Below are positions 43,904 through 55,606 of a DNA stretch of 64,000 bases, piece after piece (position 1 is the first letter of the stretch; every line of letters starts with the position of its first letter). Made by a program: the position numbers and the translations under genes. Below the pieces are notes generated by a model that worked only from the letters and a program-made list of their open reading frames with translations, had not been told where the DNA came from and made no database searches. This stretch comes from Leptasterias polaris (taxonomy: Eukaryota; Echinodermata; Asteroidea; Forcipulatida; Asteriidae). The stretch covers positions 3,348,001-3,412,000 of the forward strand of contig JAZGTN010000047.1 in assembly GCA_037783415.1 (NCBI GenBank). The letters are read 5' to 3'.

Positions 43904-44125
43904 GATAGTTCCCAGTAGACGCCATCTTTACGGGCAAATCGCATTTTGGCTTGCAGGCGCGTCAAGCGCTCTAATTATTAACGCAGCCGCGTTGTTCACT
44001 AACCAATCACGCAATGAGTTTGGTGAAATGTGCGCGTGCTGCACGCCGTTCTCACGCGTAACGCATGACTGTGTGTTCCAAATTGCCCGTAAAGATGGCC
44101 GACTTACGTCATACTGCAACCTATC
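43904..44125. mobile_element. 222-bp MITE, copy 2 (TA target site)
   Basis: Same length and orientation as 10246-10467, with six base differences by eye, mostly C/T transitions (about 97% identity). TA flanks both sides (43902-43903, 44126-44127). The minus ORF 43928-44251 extends the repeat-derived frame into flanking DNA and is not a gene. Confidence 0.92.
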
Positions 44126-45825
44126 TATAAACAAACAACAACTTTGAAAGTTTGACAAACTGAAAAACGTGCGTTCACAAACAGGTGTTTCTTGTTGATC
44201 ACGGTGTTTGAAATGTGAGATAAACAAAATTAGAAATGAATCTAAGTTCAATTACCGTTGATATATTTTTAATGGACGCTTGTTGTCGCTCCGGTGAGGG
44301 AAATGTCCAGCCCTGGTTATGTTTTATGCCGTAACACATGGCGCTGAAAATAATGTCTAAAATCTAGCTGACGAATGCGTTTTGTATTTTGTCCAAATAG
44401 TTGTTGCCTGTTATATATAAAGGGTGTTTTTAACATTAGAAAGAGTAAAAATAGAAATGTTCACAGATGTACGCATAAATTACATGGTATAAAGATGGTC
44501 ATGGTAGAAATGCTATAGTTTTTGAAAAATAAGTGAAACTATTCAGCCCTTGACTGCCATGTGGTATTTTTAATAAATAAATCAGTGATTGACGAACGAG
44601 TGGGTGTGTATACTCAAAATAGGGATTGACAATATTGATTTGTTGTTAGTGGTTGTGAATTCGTTGAAGGGAATTTTTGTCGCCAACATCCAACTTGTAC
44701 ATCAACTATACATGAAACACACATACGGACTAATGTTGCCCGTTGGGTTGCTCTAAATTCTGCTACACTTAATAATCAACAAATAGAAAAGAAATTTAGT
44801 TGGGATTATGTAATCATAACTGATAATTCGTTTATTTGGAAATTATATGTTTATTTGATTTTGACAATTGTTTCTTATCCGGTATGAACGTCCAGGGTTT
44901 GTGAAAAACCTCAATCTCCCATTGTGCAGATTTCTTAGTTTTTAAGTGTTGGTTTTCTCTCTATTTTCTTGGTAAAATCCTTATATTTGTCTTTGAAGCT
45001 ATCCTAACAATCGACAATCAACGTCATGAAATAGGTATCATTATTGACTAAACCTGCTTAACATGCCCTAACAATTTTAGGTTAAGACTGGGTTAGTATC
45101 ATATCATAATGAGTAGCCTACCCCTTATGTGGAATGTGGACCTCCTTATTCTTGTTACATCACCCCCTAAGGATATGTGATAAACCCCCCCTGCAAAACC
45201 GAACCCTCGTAAAAGAAGAAAAAAGGACAAAAACACAGAGATATTTCTTGCCGTGGGGTGGTAAAGAGTCCTTTGTGCACCACCTGATGAGTATAAAGCC
45301 AAACGAAATAACTATAGGATGAGACGGCGAATTACCGAGCAAAACACATTCCATCAGGCCGAAAATAATTGGAAACGACTGGGTGCAGATTTCTTTGCCG
45401 TGCACGCTACAGATTTACGCTCCCGGAGTATTTTACGATGTTGGACTTTTGTCATCTATACAACCGGTATATTGGTCTGAAAGCAATTGGCCAGCAATTT
45501 GAAAAGTTAAGAGTTATCTGATGATCACGTAAAACTTGTCGGCATGTAACTTTTTAATGGGTACACTTGTCGAATCAAGACACTGGGCTGGTCGAATTAA
45601 AAGCTAAATTGTCAAATATGTCAGATTGTAGTTGTGTAGTTTTAATGATAAAGTTCGAACTGAACTTCGTCCGCGTATCTAAAGAAAACAACCAAATAGT
45701 AGACCTATGTTTGTAATTTCCCCCCCAAATAGTGACATAATTTTATCGCGAAAGAAAAGTAAAAGAGTAAATTTTTCACCGCTTTGTGTGATTTGGGGCA
45801 TTTGGGGGACTCAGTGGTTTCTTTC
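44126..45825. other. Unique DNA, no gene recognised
   Basis: Overlapping ORFs at 45099-45405 on both strands have no domain. AT-rich otherwise. Confidence 0.5.
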
Positions 45826-46280
45826 CCTGCCTGTCACCTCTGTGGACCCCGGTTCAAATCCCATCCAGACCGGAGCCATGCATGTGGGTTGGGGTTTTCA
45901 GTCTTTACCTGATTGCGTGGTTTTTCCCTCCATTTGGGGGTTTCCTCCCACATCTAAAACTGAACATTTCTTCTCGTTTCATTTTCACCACTCCTGCTAT
46001 AATAAATAAGAATATATAAATACATGATTCAATTTGAATTTAAGCTTGTGTAATCCAAGTAAACTTGACCTAATTCGTCGGCTGACAAATTCCATGTGCT
46101 GAAAATGTCTAAAGGAAACAATAGTAGGCCTACTTTAGTTGCTCACCGGAATGTAAAACCGCATGATCGCAGTCACATTATGCAACATCATCTGAACGGT
46201 AAACTTCGTCAACGAAAAAAACAAATGTTCACGAAATCCATGGTTAAAATTTTCTTTCTTCTTTTCATAAAGCTATTTAG
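45826..46280 (+). repeat. Duplicated block, copy 1, beginning with a tRNA-like SINE
   Basis: The SINE part holds the B box GGTTCAAATCCC (about 45850-45862) and then GTGGGTTGGGGTTTTCAGTC, TTTACCTGATTGCG, CCTCCCACATCTAAAACTGA. It is followed by about 270 bp of other sequence. The whole block recurs at 46858-47293. The same SINE family is at 58862-59040 on the minus strand. ORFs 45707-46009 and 46096-46293 lie in it and are not genes. Confidence 0.85.
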
Positions 46281-46857
46281 GCTTTATTCGTAAATATTTA
46301 ACTCGTTCAGCTACCGAGAAACTTGTTCATGCTCTTATTTCCTCTCGCTTAGATTTTTGTAATTCTTTGTTATATCAGCTCCTAACACACAACTCGCCCG
46401 TCTCCAGAAACTTCAAAATACTGCTGCTCGTATTGTCACCTTTTCATCCCGTAGAACTCATATCACTCCAACACTTAAAACTCTTCACTGGCTCCCGGTA
46501 TGCGACCGTATTATTTTTAAGTTGTTGTTGATGGTGTTTCATTCCTTGCATGGTTCTGCCCCTTACTACAATATGAACCTTATTGTTGAATATAAGCCCA
46601 CTAGACGTCTACGTTCATCCGATTCTTCATTATTAATATTAGTCGTTCCCCTCACACGCAGTTCTTGGGGGGATATATCTTTTCCTATGCTGCTCCTTAC
46701 CGTTGGAATAAGCTCCCACTCAGAATACGTAGCCTATCTTCTGTTAGTGAGTTCAAACTTGCTCTCAAAACCCATCTCTTCCAGAATAGTAGTTTTGCTT
46801 AGTTTCATACATTGTTTGTGTATTGATTGTTGTTGATATATGCTATTTTGGAATGTT
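46281..46857 (+). pseudogene. LINE (CR1/L2-like) 3' fragment: C-terminal end of reverse transcriptase
   Basis: Conceptual fragments in order are EKLVHALISSRLDFCNSLLY, then (after a frame change) HITPTLKTLHWLPVCDRIIF, KLLLMVFHSLHGSAPYY, then YAAPYRWNKLPLRIRSLSSV and SEFKLALKTHLFQNSSFA. These are the 'SRLDYCNSLL', 'LHWLP', 'RWNKLP' and 'F--LKTHLF' motifs of the C-terminal region of CR1/L2-type reverse transcriptases. There are at least two frameshifts, one near 46670-46686. The 5' part of the element is missing. It lies exactly between two copies of the 440-455-bp block. Confidence 0.85.
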
Positions 46858-47293
46858 GCTGCCTTTCACCTCTGTGGACCCCGGTTCAAATCCCATCCAG
46901 ACCGGAGCCTTGCATGTGGGTTGGGGTTTTCAGTCTTTACCTGATTGCATGGGTCCTCCCACATCTAAAACTGAACAATTCTTCTCGTTTCATTTTCACC
47001 ACTCCTGCTATAATAAATAAGAATATATAAATACATGATTCAATTTGAATTTAAGCTTGTGTAATCCAAGAACTTGACCTAATTCATCGGCTGACAAATT
47101 CCATGTGCTGAAAATGTCTAAAGGAAACAATAGTAGGCCCTACTTTAGTAGCTCACCGGAATGTAAAACCGCATGATCGCATTCACAGATGCAACATCAT
47201 TATTCTGAACGGTAAACTTCGTCAACGAAAAAAACAAATTTTCACGAAATCCATGGTTAATATTTTCTTTCTTCTTTTCAAAAAGCTATTTAG
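46858..47293 (+). repeat. Duplicated block, copy 2
   Basis: Aligns with 45826-46280 throughout, offset by about 1032 bp at the left end. It lacks about 20 bp of the CCCTCCATTTGGGGG region and has scattered substitutions and small indels. The flanking sequence outside the two blocks differs. Confidence 0.88.
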
Positions 47294-50200
47294 ACAAAGT
47301 TAATCAAATCGTTGCCTTAATCACCCTCTTTTGTGTGTACAACTGCAGGGCATTGCCCCTATGTCAATTCTGTAACGTTATTTCAAATTAACCAATTGCG
47401 GAGGGAATTAATTCCGGCCATTTACATTTCGGGAAAAATGAATAACTAAGCCGTACTAATTGGTAGTCCCGGTCACAATTGGGCAAATTACAATTAATGT
47501 CCAGCTGAGTGTATTTAGCCTAAAACTATGATTAAAAATAACAACTGGACAATATATTTGGTAACCGCCCCAGAACGCAGCTCAAATGACTGTGAATGCA
47601 GTCACATTGGTGATTAACTAGATCTAATCGACCTGTGTTAAATAAACAAAAGAAGATTTCTAAATTATAAATCAAGTAAAACAAATTAACGTGGTTTAAG
47701 ATAATACATTATTCGTAAGGATAAAATAAAGTTATGAACGATTTTTAAGCTAACTTCGTTTGTTGAATGTTATGCAGTACAAACTGTATTGAGTAAATAT
47801 TTCCGTTTGAAGTACTTCCGTTTGAAGTACCTTCATCTAGATTGCAATAAAATGTGAACGTTTCATCCAGTTCAGTAGCCATGTTTTATTGAAAACAACA
47901 AATAGGCCTAACTGTTTATATTTTATATTTCCATATGGGATTTAATTCGATTAAGGCAATTGAAATAAGAAATTGTGATTAAGGGAGTTCTTCAAGGCTA
48001 TTTTGTCGACATTAAGGTGTTCAGTCGGATTTATTTCTCTGGAGGATTAGTAGTAGTGGTCTGAATTTCGTGAGTTTCTGAAACTACTTTTAGTTTTAAA
48101 CAACTTTCTGGAATTAGGCGTCTGCTTTATGTTTGAACCTTCAGTTACCTGCATCTAACCTCTGGCGATACTTATTTGAAACCTTTTACCACCAAGCTGT
48201 TAGTTTTGCCCGATTAGGAGAAAAAAGAAAATTGTTTGTTTTTGATCCGTATTCTTTTTTATGTATTTGTTGTGACTTGGTTCATGTTATGTAAAACGAA
48301 TTTTGTAACAGACGGAGTTGACGTGTTAATGATTTATCGCCCACTGTCTGACACAGTTCTTTATTTTCTATAAACTTGTGGTTAAAAGTATATTCCTTAT
48401 TAATGGTGTCGGCCTTCAGGTAACCTTTTTAAGGTAACAATTTCAATGGAACATATAAACCTTTTGACAGTATTTCTCCTGCTAAATAAAGAGTTAGTTG
48501 GACTGGGAACTTGTTTACAAACGGGTTGGACGTAAATTCAGCGACTAAAATCCTAGACCTGAACACAAAAAACTGAGTCAAATAATGTAGCAATGGTGTG
48601 AAGGCAGCCATACTTGATTTTCAAATTTTATATCAGGCCCTTTCGAAACCGTTTGTACGTTCGGAACACGGCTTTAAAAATGGTGGACGGAGCCATGACA
48701 GAGTTCATGTGGAAACCAGAGTTTCGAAAAAACTGGTGCAAGTAAAAAAATAAATAAATCTAATTCTTTTTTGCATTTATTTTCGTTGAAACGTGTGACC
48801 CTGGTTCTTGTTTAAACAGCACATTATGAGGCCTGCGGGGTCGACCATACATTTTTTTTACGATGACATGGCATTCAATTATAAGTCAGGTTGACACAAC
48901 CAACGGACAGCTTTAAACATGGGAAATTCAATACGTTTCAGTTAATTGGACAAACGTACTGTCGCCACCAATCATGCTTGTTCCAACCCCTTCAGGCAAG
49001 GTTAGCAAACATTCCATATTGGGTAAAATGCCATCATTTGGGGAGGAAACTATGTGCACACTGTTGAAGATAGTGTCTGCAGTTGGTTTAAACGATTCTT
49101 AATTGGTCACAGAAGTACCAACAACCAGATAATTGTCAGTGAAGCAAACCTGATACCTTTCCAAAACTTTTCCTTTTCCTTCAGTAAAATATATATAAAT
49201 TTGTTGGAATTAATCTTTCTAGTAATATCCAGCCATTGTTTTGAAAGCATCATTTGAATTAAGTTTGTAAAATTTCAAATAAATGTGATGTTGTAACATT
49301 GACTTTGAAAGAGAAATTGAACAGGGAATGCAAACGAACTTATTACCTGGTATAAGAAATTGGTACTTATGTATTTATATGTGTGGAAACTTCGGGCAAA
49401 TCAACCTCTCTGCCCACCCCACCCCCTTCACCAAATATTCCCAAACTCCCACGAACTCGCCGAAGCAATTTCCATAATTATGCCTTGCAGAATCGGTCCA
49501 AAGTGCCATCACGGGTCCTTAAGGTAGAATAATAATGGCGAACAGTCTCTGTTGATCGAAACTCTGTGAACTCCGGCCAGTTTTCTTTACTGTCCACGGT
49601 CAGCAGATAATTATTTGGAGTTAATTGAAATTTGAGGGTCATGCTGGCCAATTGAATCCAAATAGGTGAAGAGCCTTCGTATGTGTTTGTCAGTCGCTGC
49701 TTGTTGTCTGTTTGGGGGAAGGGGTTAATTCACTCTCCACACCCACAGGGGGAAATTTGAGTCTCAGATCTGCCGATGATCGTCAATGAAGATTGTCTCC
49801 CACAGAAGTAACACTTTTAGAAACATTTTACAAGACAAAAACAAACTTGGACAGTTATGAGTATTCTATCATTTCGGTTGGCCTAGCCCAGGGGAGTGTG
49901 TGGGGGGAAAAAAGAGGAACACCTTGGCTCAGGCTGAGGGCCAAACAGGGGTCAAAACTGCGCCACTTCTACCCGCAATTAGGCAGATATTCTCGAGGGG
50001 GAACAATCTTCGCGGGGTGACACAATAACCCCGTTCAGTGGCTTCAATTAATGCGAAAGACCGAAAGCTGATAAATCGTGTCATCACCAGTCATTGTCCA
50101 TCTAACATCGTCAGTTCATAAATCTTACTTAAGTTGCTTAGTTGTGCTGAATTCGTTAACTTTAATAGCAGTGTTTGGTTGTTACGGTTTTTCAGCGGGA

Positions 50201-50781
50201 GTGTATGTTACCCTTATACTCTTTTTAACAAATTGAGTGGCTCAGGATACACTGATTGGGTCGTTCTCAATGCCATCTCACAATAACAAGCCAATATTGT
50301 ATTTACTCTTTATACTTCACAAGTATTAAGTTTAAATCCTTTTGGTGGAGATAACCAAATTTAAAGATTAATTATTTACTGCAAACTGATCCAGGCTCAG
50401 TAGCGAGGGGACCGTAACACTAGGTTTTGTTTCCTAGACTTAAACGGTTGTAAACACAGACATACCAATACTTAAATATGAGCGAGCAAACATTTTGAAT
50501 CATCACTCAGCTGTCAAAACTACTTTGATACAACGTTCTCCTTTTCACATTCTCAATTGAATACATTTTTTGTTTTCAATTGTTAGTTGTTTTTTCATAA
50601 ACTGTTTTTGCGCGTTTCCAAGTACTTTAATGGGTCGCAAACGTCCAAATTCTTTTGACCATGAACATTTATAGAATTCTGAAACGATAACCGTCAGTTT
50701 TTGTCATAAAAGGTAGCATTTCTCTTAGTTTCTCATGTTTTTTTATAAGGTTTATTGATGACAATAAGTCAAGCATAAGCT
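47294..50781. other. Unique DNA, no gene recognised
   Basis: A 15-bp direct repeat TTCCGTTTGAAGTAC lies at about 47801-47830 and one TAGGCCTA at 47903-47910. ORFs 48429-48611 (minus), 49054-49257 and 49793-50020 have no recognisable domain. Confidence 0.5.
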
Positions 50782-50880
50782 ATGCTTTCTATTGATTGGA
50801 ACAAAGTACGCGAGCAACATGAACCACACATTAAATTTGCAAGGACACTTCCAGCAGACAAGGACTGGCGCCAAGAACAG
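50782..50880 (+). CDS. Candidate coding exon of an unknown protein
   Basis: From ATG 50782, 33 codons run to GAACAG|GTGGGG (50880/50881), a plausible 5' splice site; beyond it the sequence turns T-rich. The peptide starts MLSIDWNKVREQHEPHIKFA and continues RTLPADKDWRQEQ. It is strongly hydrophilic, with a coding-like mix of residues and GC-richer codons, unlike the surrounding ORFs. An in-frame stop lies at 50776, so this is either a start exon or is preceded by a splice acceptor near 50779 (weak pyrimidine tract). I do not recognise the family. The ORF 50752-51006 on the minus strand is probably its shadow. Confidence 0.35.
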
Positions 50881-51375
50881 GTGGGGTTTTTTTCTTTTGA
50901 AAAGAATGAAAAAGAAAATGTCTTTTTCATGTATTTCTGTTTGACTTTGTTTCACTCTAAATAGACAGAACTGTTGCTTGATATCCCATACTTCATAAAA
51001 AATCAAATATGGCTAACATTTAAAGACCTTTAGTCGCCTTGAAACTTGTATTGTTTTGTCAAGCCATGGTAAAGCAAATACCCTACTGCCCGCCCCCGCG
51101 AAAACAAAATAATAATACCCCATTGTTTGCTTTGGGTGCTTCCGTAAGAGCGAGGTCTACTCAAGTCTCCTCGCGAGGTCTGTCCTGAAGTTGACATAGT
51201 AGAGTTACTTTGAATACACACACTTTCCCCCATTTGAAATGCTATTTTGGAGTCATCATCGAGTGGCGAAAATCAAATAAAAGTTTTTATCGTCGAGACG
51301 TAATCGATCAGTATAGTTTTATTTTGCATCATGAAGATCTTCATCCAAGTACAATGAACGGTCCTAATAATATCT
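50881..51375. other. Unique DNA, no gene recognised
   Basis: ORFs on both strands are unremarkable. Confidence 0.5.
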
Positions 51376-51576
51376 GGAGCGTGTTTTGGCGATCATGACC
51401 GGTAACCGATCCAACAAGTCGGTTACGGTTTGGTCGGAACAGCTGCGTCACCGACCGCGGTTCAACCGAACACGCGAAAACGCTCAACCAATGACCAAAG
51501 CTCAACCAATGACCAAAGCTCAACCAATGACCAAAGCTCAAACCAGTTTCTGGTTGGGGTCGCCAAAACGCACTCC
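51376..51576. mobile_element. MITE-like element with GTTTTGGCGA ends and internal 18-bp tandem
   Basis: The left end GGAGCGTGTTTTGGCGATCA and the reversed right end GGAGTGCGTTTTGGCGACCC form an inverted repeat of about 17-25 bp. The interior contains 3.5 copies of GCTCAACCAATGACCAAA (51482-51545). The GTCGCCAAAACGCA end also occurs alone at about 59441-59454. The repeat creates AQPMTK / FGHWLS repeated residues in chance ORFs on the two strands. Confidence 0.6.
51482..51545 (+). repeat. Tandem repeat, 3.5 copies of 18 bp
   Basis: Units GCTCAACCAATGACCAAA start at 51482, 51500 and 51518 with no differences, then a partial unit. Each unit carries a CCAAT motif, so it is also a triple CCAAT array. 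Confidence 0.95.
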
Positions 51577-53088
51577 TGGTCCTTTTACAGAGTAAAAAGA
51601 ATCAAATGTTGAATAGGGAATATAACACCCCATAAAAAATATATCTCTCTGTGAAAAAGGATCACAGAGAAAAACAAGGAATGTGTTGTCATGTTTGGAA
51701 ATAATTGGGTTAAAATGACCACAGGCTGTTTCGACCTGCATGCCAGATTTTCGCGTAAACAAAAGTGTGTTTTTGTGTATGGTTTTGTTTGTTAGCTTTG
51801 TGTGTGTGTTTTTGGGTTTTTTTGTGGGGTTTTTTAAGGATTGTTTTTTTTCTCTGAACGAATTTTGACAGATGATGCTGTTTCAAAATAAAAAACATAC
51901 TGCAGCTTTTGAGCATGCCGATGACAACTCACCTAATAAATGTTACATGCAAAAAATGTTTGTGCATGACTAGTGGGCGTGATTTGTAATGGCCATATTC
52001 ATTTCTAGTTTTTCATTAACTTCTTACCATTGGCGTTTTCTGTTTTCATGCATTGTCTTAATTTGTTTTAATGAAAGCTTATAACTTTCACAAATCAATA
52101 CACAATTTGCCATTTCTCTAATCTAAATTAAAAATTTGTGTTTAATCTGACCTACTGCAAGGGAGGGATCTTCATTGTTTTAAAAATAGTATACAGTTCC
52201 CATCATGTTGTGATAGCTTTTTAGAATATAATTTGGCGGTAACGTTTGCAAAAAACAGTAAAAATACTTCATGACATTTGTTTGCACTTGCTTTATTTCG
52301 ATTGCACTGATCGAAATAAGCATGTAGCGGTGGTTCGGGGTCTTCAAATGCTATCCTCTTCTTTTTAATAAAGGATTTGACCTTTACTTGTTCGCGTTGT
52401 CACACGTTGTTTTGTTTCGTTTTGTTTTGTTTTAGATTGATTTTTTTTCTTTTCTTGAGGCGGGTTCAATTCATGTTGTTGATTTTAAGTAATAATATGT
52501 TAACGAAGTTAGGCCTTTATATGAAGTACTTTCCTACTTGTATAACAATATCGAGATCTCACGTCCACTATAACGTGATCTCACGTGGACACACCGGGAC
52601 AGTTGGGCCAAAGGGTGGTTTCCCGGTGTGCACCAACACAATGGTGGCAAGCAACGGGGTCAGAAAGTGCGCCCTCCGGTGTTTCAATTGCCGAAATACC
52701 AAACTATTGAGTTGATTGTTTTGTGCCTAATCAATGTCCGAACTTTTCCAGTCACCCCCTCCCTTATTCTGTTCCCTCAGACGGGTAATGTTTCTTATAT
52801 AATTCTGTCGGACACACCATGTAATGATCACTTCCAGGTGTGCTTGACGTTTCTACTAGTGTGCTCTGTGGTCGTCACCAAGAGCCTAATGAGGACTAAA
52901 TAACACAAGTCGAAACGTACATAACAATGGGCTTTTAACAATGTGACCCTTTAGCTGAGTCCTCTATCCCAAATTGATCTGACCCAAAAATCAACTAGGG
53001 TCACATAGATAAATATTGGTAAGTCAGAAAACATTGGTGATGACCGTTAAAAGGTTATAGGCAAAAATCGAAGAGGGACGTTGTGCCA
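51577..53088. other. Unique DNA; T/G-rich block 51765-51855; small hairpins
   Basis: Hairpins: 52290-52321 (GCTTTATTTCGAT/ATCGAAATAAGC) and 52590-52630 (CACACCGGGA/TCCCGGTGTG). ORFs 52377-52715 and 52628-52903 are unrecognised. No gene. Confidence 0.5.
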
Positions 53089-53117
53089 CCCCCCCCCCCC
53101 CCCCCCCCCCCCCCCCC
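53089..53117 (+). repeat. Poly-C tract (29 C), the longest in the window
   Basis: A homopolymer that creates the proline-rich start of a chance ORF at 53083-53271. The length is at the limit of what sequencing reports reliably. Confidence 0.95.
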
Positions 53118-54152
53118 ACCAGTCCTGACAGGGTTAATAACCCTGGACTCGGAAGTATTAAAACATATCGATCTTTTCGGTTATTCGATTTGTCAATCAC
53201 ACGTCTCTCTTACAGATTCAATTATACAGACTGAACACTTAGAAACTGTTACGCCTTTTCTCATACGCTGACTGAACCGCTTTGTACCATTGCTATCGAT
53301 CATATCGATCTACTCGGTTTTTGACGGTTATTATTTTATTCAGCATGCCTGGTTGGGTTTATCCCTCAATGAGGTATCGATTAGGCATATCCGATTTCCA
53401 TACTGCCAGTTGTACTCATTTGTTTAGACTACAACAATTTGATCGACTCTTACGACTATTGGAGCAAGTAGCAACTGTTCATGAACTGACCGTAAATTAA
53501 AAATATATATATTTTTGTTTGCTGCAAAGATTACAATCTTTTGTTTCCTTTTGCACAGGAAGTCATGGCGACAGCGACTCCTTGTAATTAAATATGAAAC
53601 ATCCCCCCCCCCCGGGAAAAAAACAATAAATTAATTATGCAAAATGAACGGTCTCTTTCATGCAGACATAAAAGTCACTTTGAATATTTTTACTTATACG
53701 AGCTTTGCATTGCGTGTATTGTTTTTAATAAATGCTTTGTTATTATTAGTTATATTTTATTATTATTAGATAGTGTAAAATAATTTCGTAAAGGTTGGTC
53801 AGTTTATATATTCTGCATGGTAACAAATAATTATATAGGACCGAATTCAAATAAAGACAATTATTTAATTTATTTAATTAGTGGTCTATTTTGTGGGAAA
53901 GATCTTGTCGGGGTAAAAAATATGTGCGTTTGTACGTACATCTTGTATTTCAACATAATTGGCAGAATGCTTTTTTCACTTTTATTTAGCAATATCGTCA
54001 ATATAATCAAACAGTTATTCGCAGTAATTAATCTTCTCTACTCTACATCATAAACAAATAATTTATAGCTAGGTAAAACGACTTGGTGCTCAATTTTGAC
54101 GTAGTTGCATCTCCTGTTCGAAAAGAATCACAAGGTTCGGGTGCAGTCCATA
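53118..54152. other. Unique AT-rich DNA; 11-C run at 53603-53613
   Basis: ORFs 53282-53500 and 53817-54053 have no recognisable domain. Confidence 0.5.
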
Positions 54153-54563
54153 CTTAAAGGGAATGTATACGTTTGGTTATCACTCTTAAAATTAATGGCA
54201 ATAAAAACTTACTTGAAGTGCAGCAGTTTTCGATATAGTACAAAGCATTTTGAGAATCACTTTACTTCAGAGTAATGTGGTTATGGGAAAAGATATCGGT
54301 TGTTATCTCTTAAAATTTGAATCTGAGAAACCTTACTGTCAGAAACGTTTTTCAGATAATTGTGCATTCACCAATCACGGGTTATTCTTCCTGTTCCTGC
54401 CTGGACATATTATTCGCTACGGATTTTCGACGATATCCCCAAAACGCTACCACCTTTAGAAATGAAATTTTCACAGGTTAGTTTTATTGTAAAATTTACA
54501 TTTATATAGGATTAAAACAGTCGAACGGTACCAAAAACCAAGAAAGTGAACTTTACCCTTTAA
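54153..54563 (+). mobile_element. Palindromic DNA element, second subfamily, copy 2
   Basis: Full-length relative of 21331-21720. The left end TTAAAGGGAATGTATACG and the right end TTTACCCTTTAA are inverted. Shared blocks include TTATCACTCTTAAAATTAAT, AGCAGTTTTCGATA and AATGTGGTTATGG. The central arms are AATCTGAGAAAC / GTTTTTCAGAT. ORF 54250-54459 is a by-product. Confidence 0.75.
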
Positions 54564-55585
54564 ACCTTGAAACTACACCTTCAGCTTCCTCTTCACGGGG
54601 AGGGGTTAACTGTTTGCGCCGGTTGGCATGGAAGGCCGAATGTTAGCAAAACATTCAATCGTGTTAAAAAATGTTGTGACCAAATTCAACATTTTCTATA
54701 AAGATTCATGAACTGAAAAACCTTCCATGATTGGTTGATTTGTTTCCAACAAATTCAACACTATTTTTGAATATTTTGTGTAACATTGCTACAAACTATA
54801 GCTATCTGTTTTTGGTTTGCAGTTATGGTTTTCCAACCTGGGTTGGCAAAAACTCGGGCTGTGACGTTGTGATAGAAAGGTCTATACCGAGGCTAAAGAG
54901 GTATCAGTCTGGTTCCTAAACCCTGCTGGGCACGTCTGTGTGGAAGAATCTACACACACACACAAATGCACACAAAAAATGAAGCTTGTGCCTTTGCTGA
55001 TGTGCTGTCATGAAAAAATGACCATAGTGACACCATAATCAATTGACTGCTTGTGTTACACTTGTATACCTGTTTATGTGTTGTGGTGTCATTTTAGCCG
55101 TCGAGAAAGACTAGTACTAGGGTCGAAACGTCAGGCCATTAACTATTGTTTGCATAATCATAGGTTCAGCCTTTGAGTTAATACCCTGCCCTTGGTTTAT
55201 CATTTGTGTAAATGATTCGGACTCTCTGTGTAATTTTAGGTACACAGACTATTTATGCTATGACGGGTAGACTAGCCAAACATAAACAATACTTAACGAG
55301 CAATAAATTTGGTTGAATTAAATTTTCAAAAAAGTTGTCTAGTCAAAGACATGCGATTATCTTCCACAAGACCTTTCATATTCACTTCATCAGTTGTTGG
55401 TGCGGTGATTTACAAAAAGGAGAACTCATCGACTTTACCTTCCTTCACAAAAATAATCAAACATTTAAAGCCTTTGAAATTGTGTGAAATGTGTAGAGCG
55501 TTCATCTGTCACAATCGTCCTTTGGTGTGATTTGACAAACTTGTCAGACTACAGTCTTAGTGAAGCTGTTGTACATCATTCACCA
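54564..55585. other. Unique DNA; possible retroelement tail at 55095-55145
   Basis: GACTAGTACTAGGGTCGAAA followed by CGTCAGGCC (about 55108-55137) forms a short hairpin followed by a GTCGAAACGTC motif. It reminds me of conserved 3' segments of some echinoderm and Penelope-like retroelements. A weaker GACTAAATAACACAAGTCGA AAC occurs at about 52893-52916. A CA dinucleotide run lies near 54950-54966. Confidence 0.3.
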
Positions 55586-55606
55586 CCCCCCCCCCCCCCC
55601 CCCCCC
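55586..55606 (+). repeat. Poly-C tract (21 C)
   Basis: A homopolymer inside the chance 146-codon ORF 55484-55924. Confidence 0.95.

Noticed and set aside
51341..51595. Repeated peptides AQPMTK (plus) and FGHWLS (minus)
   Set aside because: Both are translations of the same 18-bp tandem in opposite strands. An in-frame unit length makes them look protein-like.
52893..52916. Hammerhead ribozyme-like motif (CTAATGAGGACT...AGTCGAAAC), with a relative at 55105-55137
   Set aside because: The catalytic CTGATGA core is altered (CTAATGA), the site at 55105 lacks it altogether, and no stem III with a cleavable GTC could be drawn.
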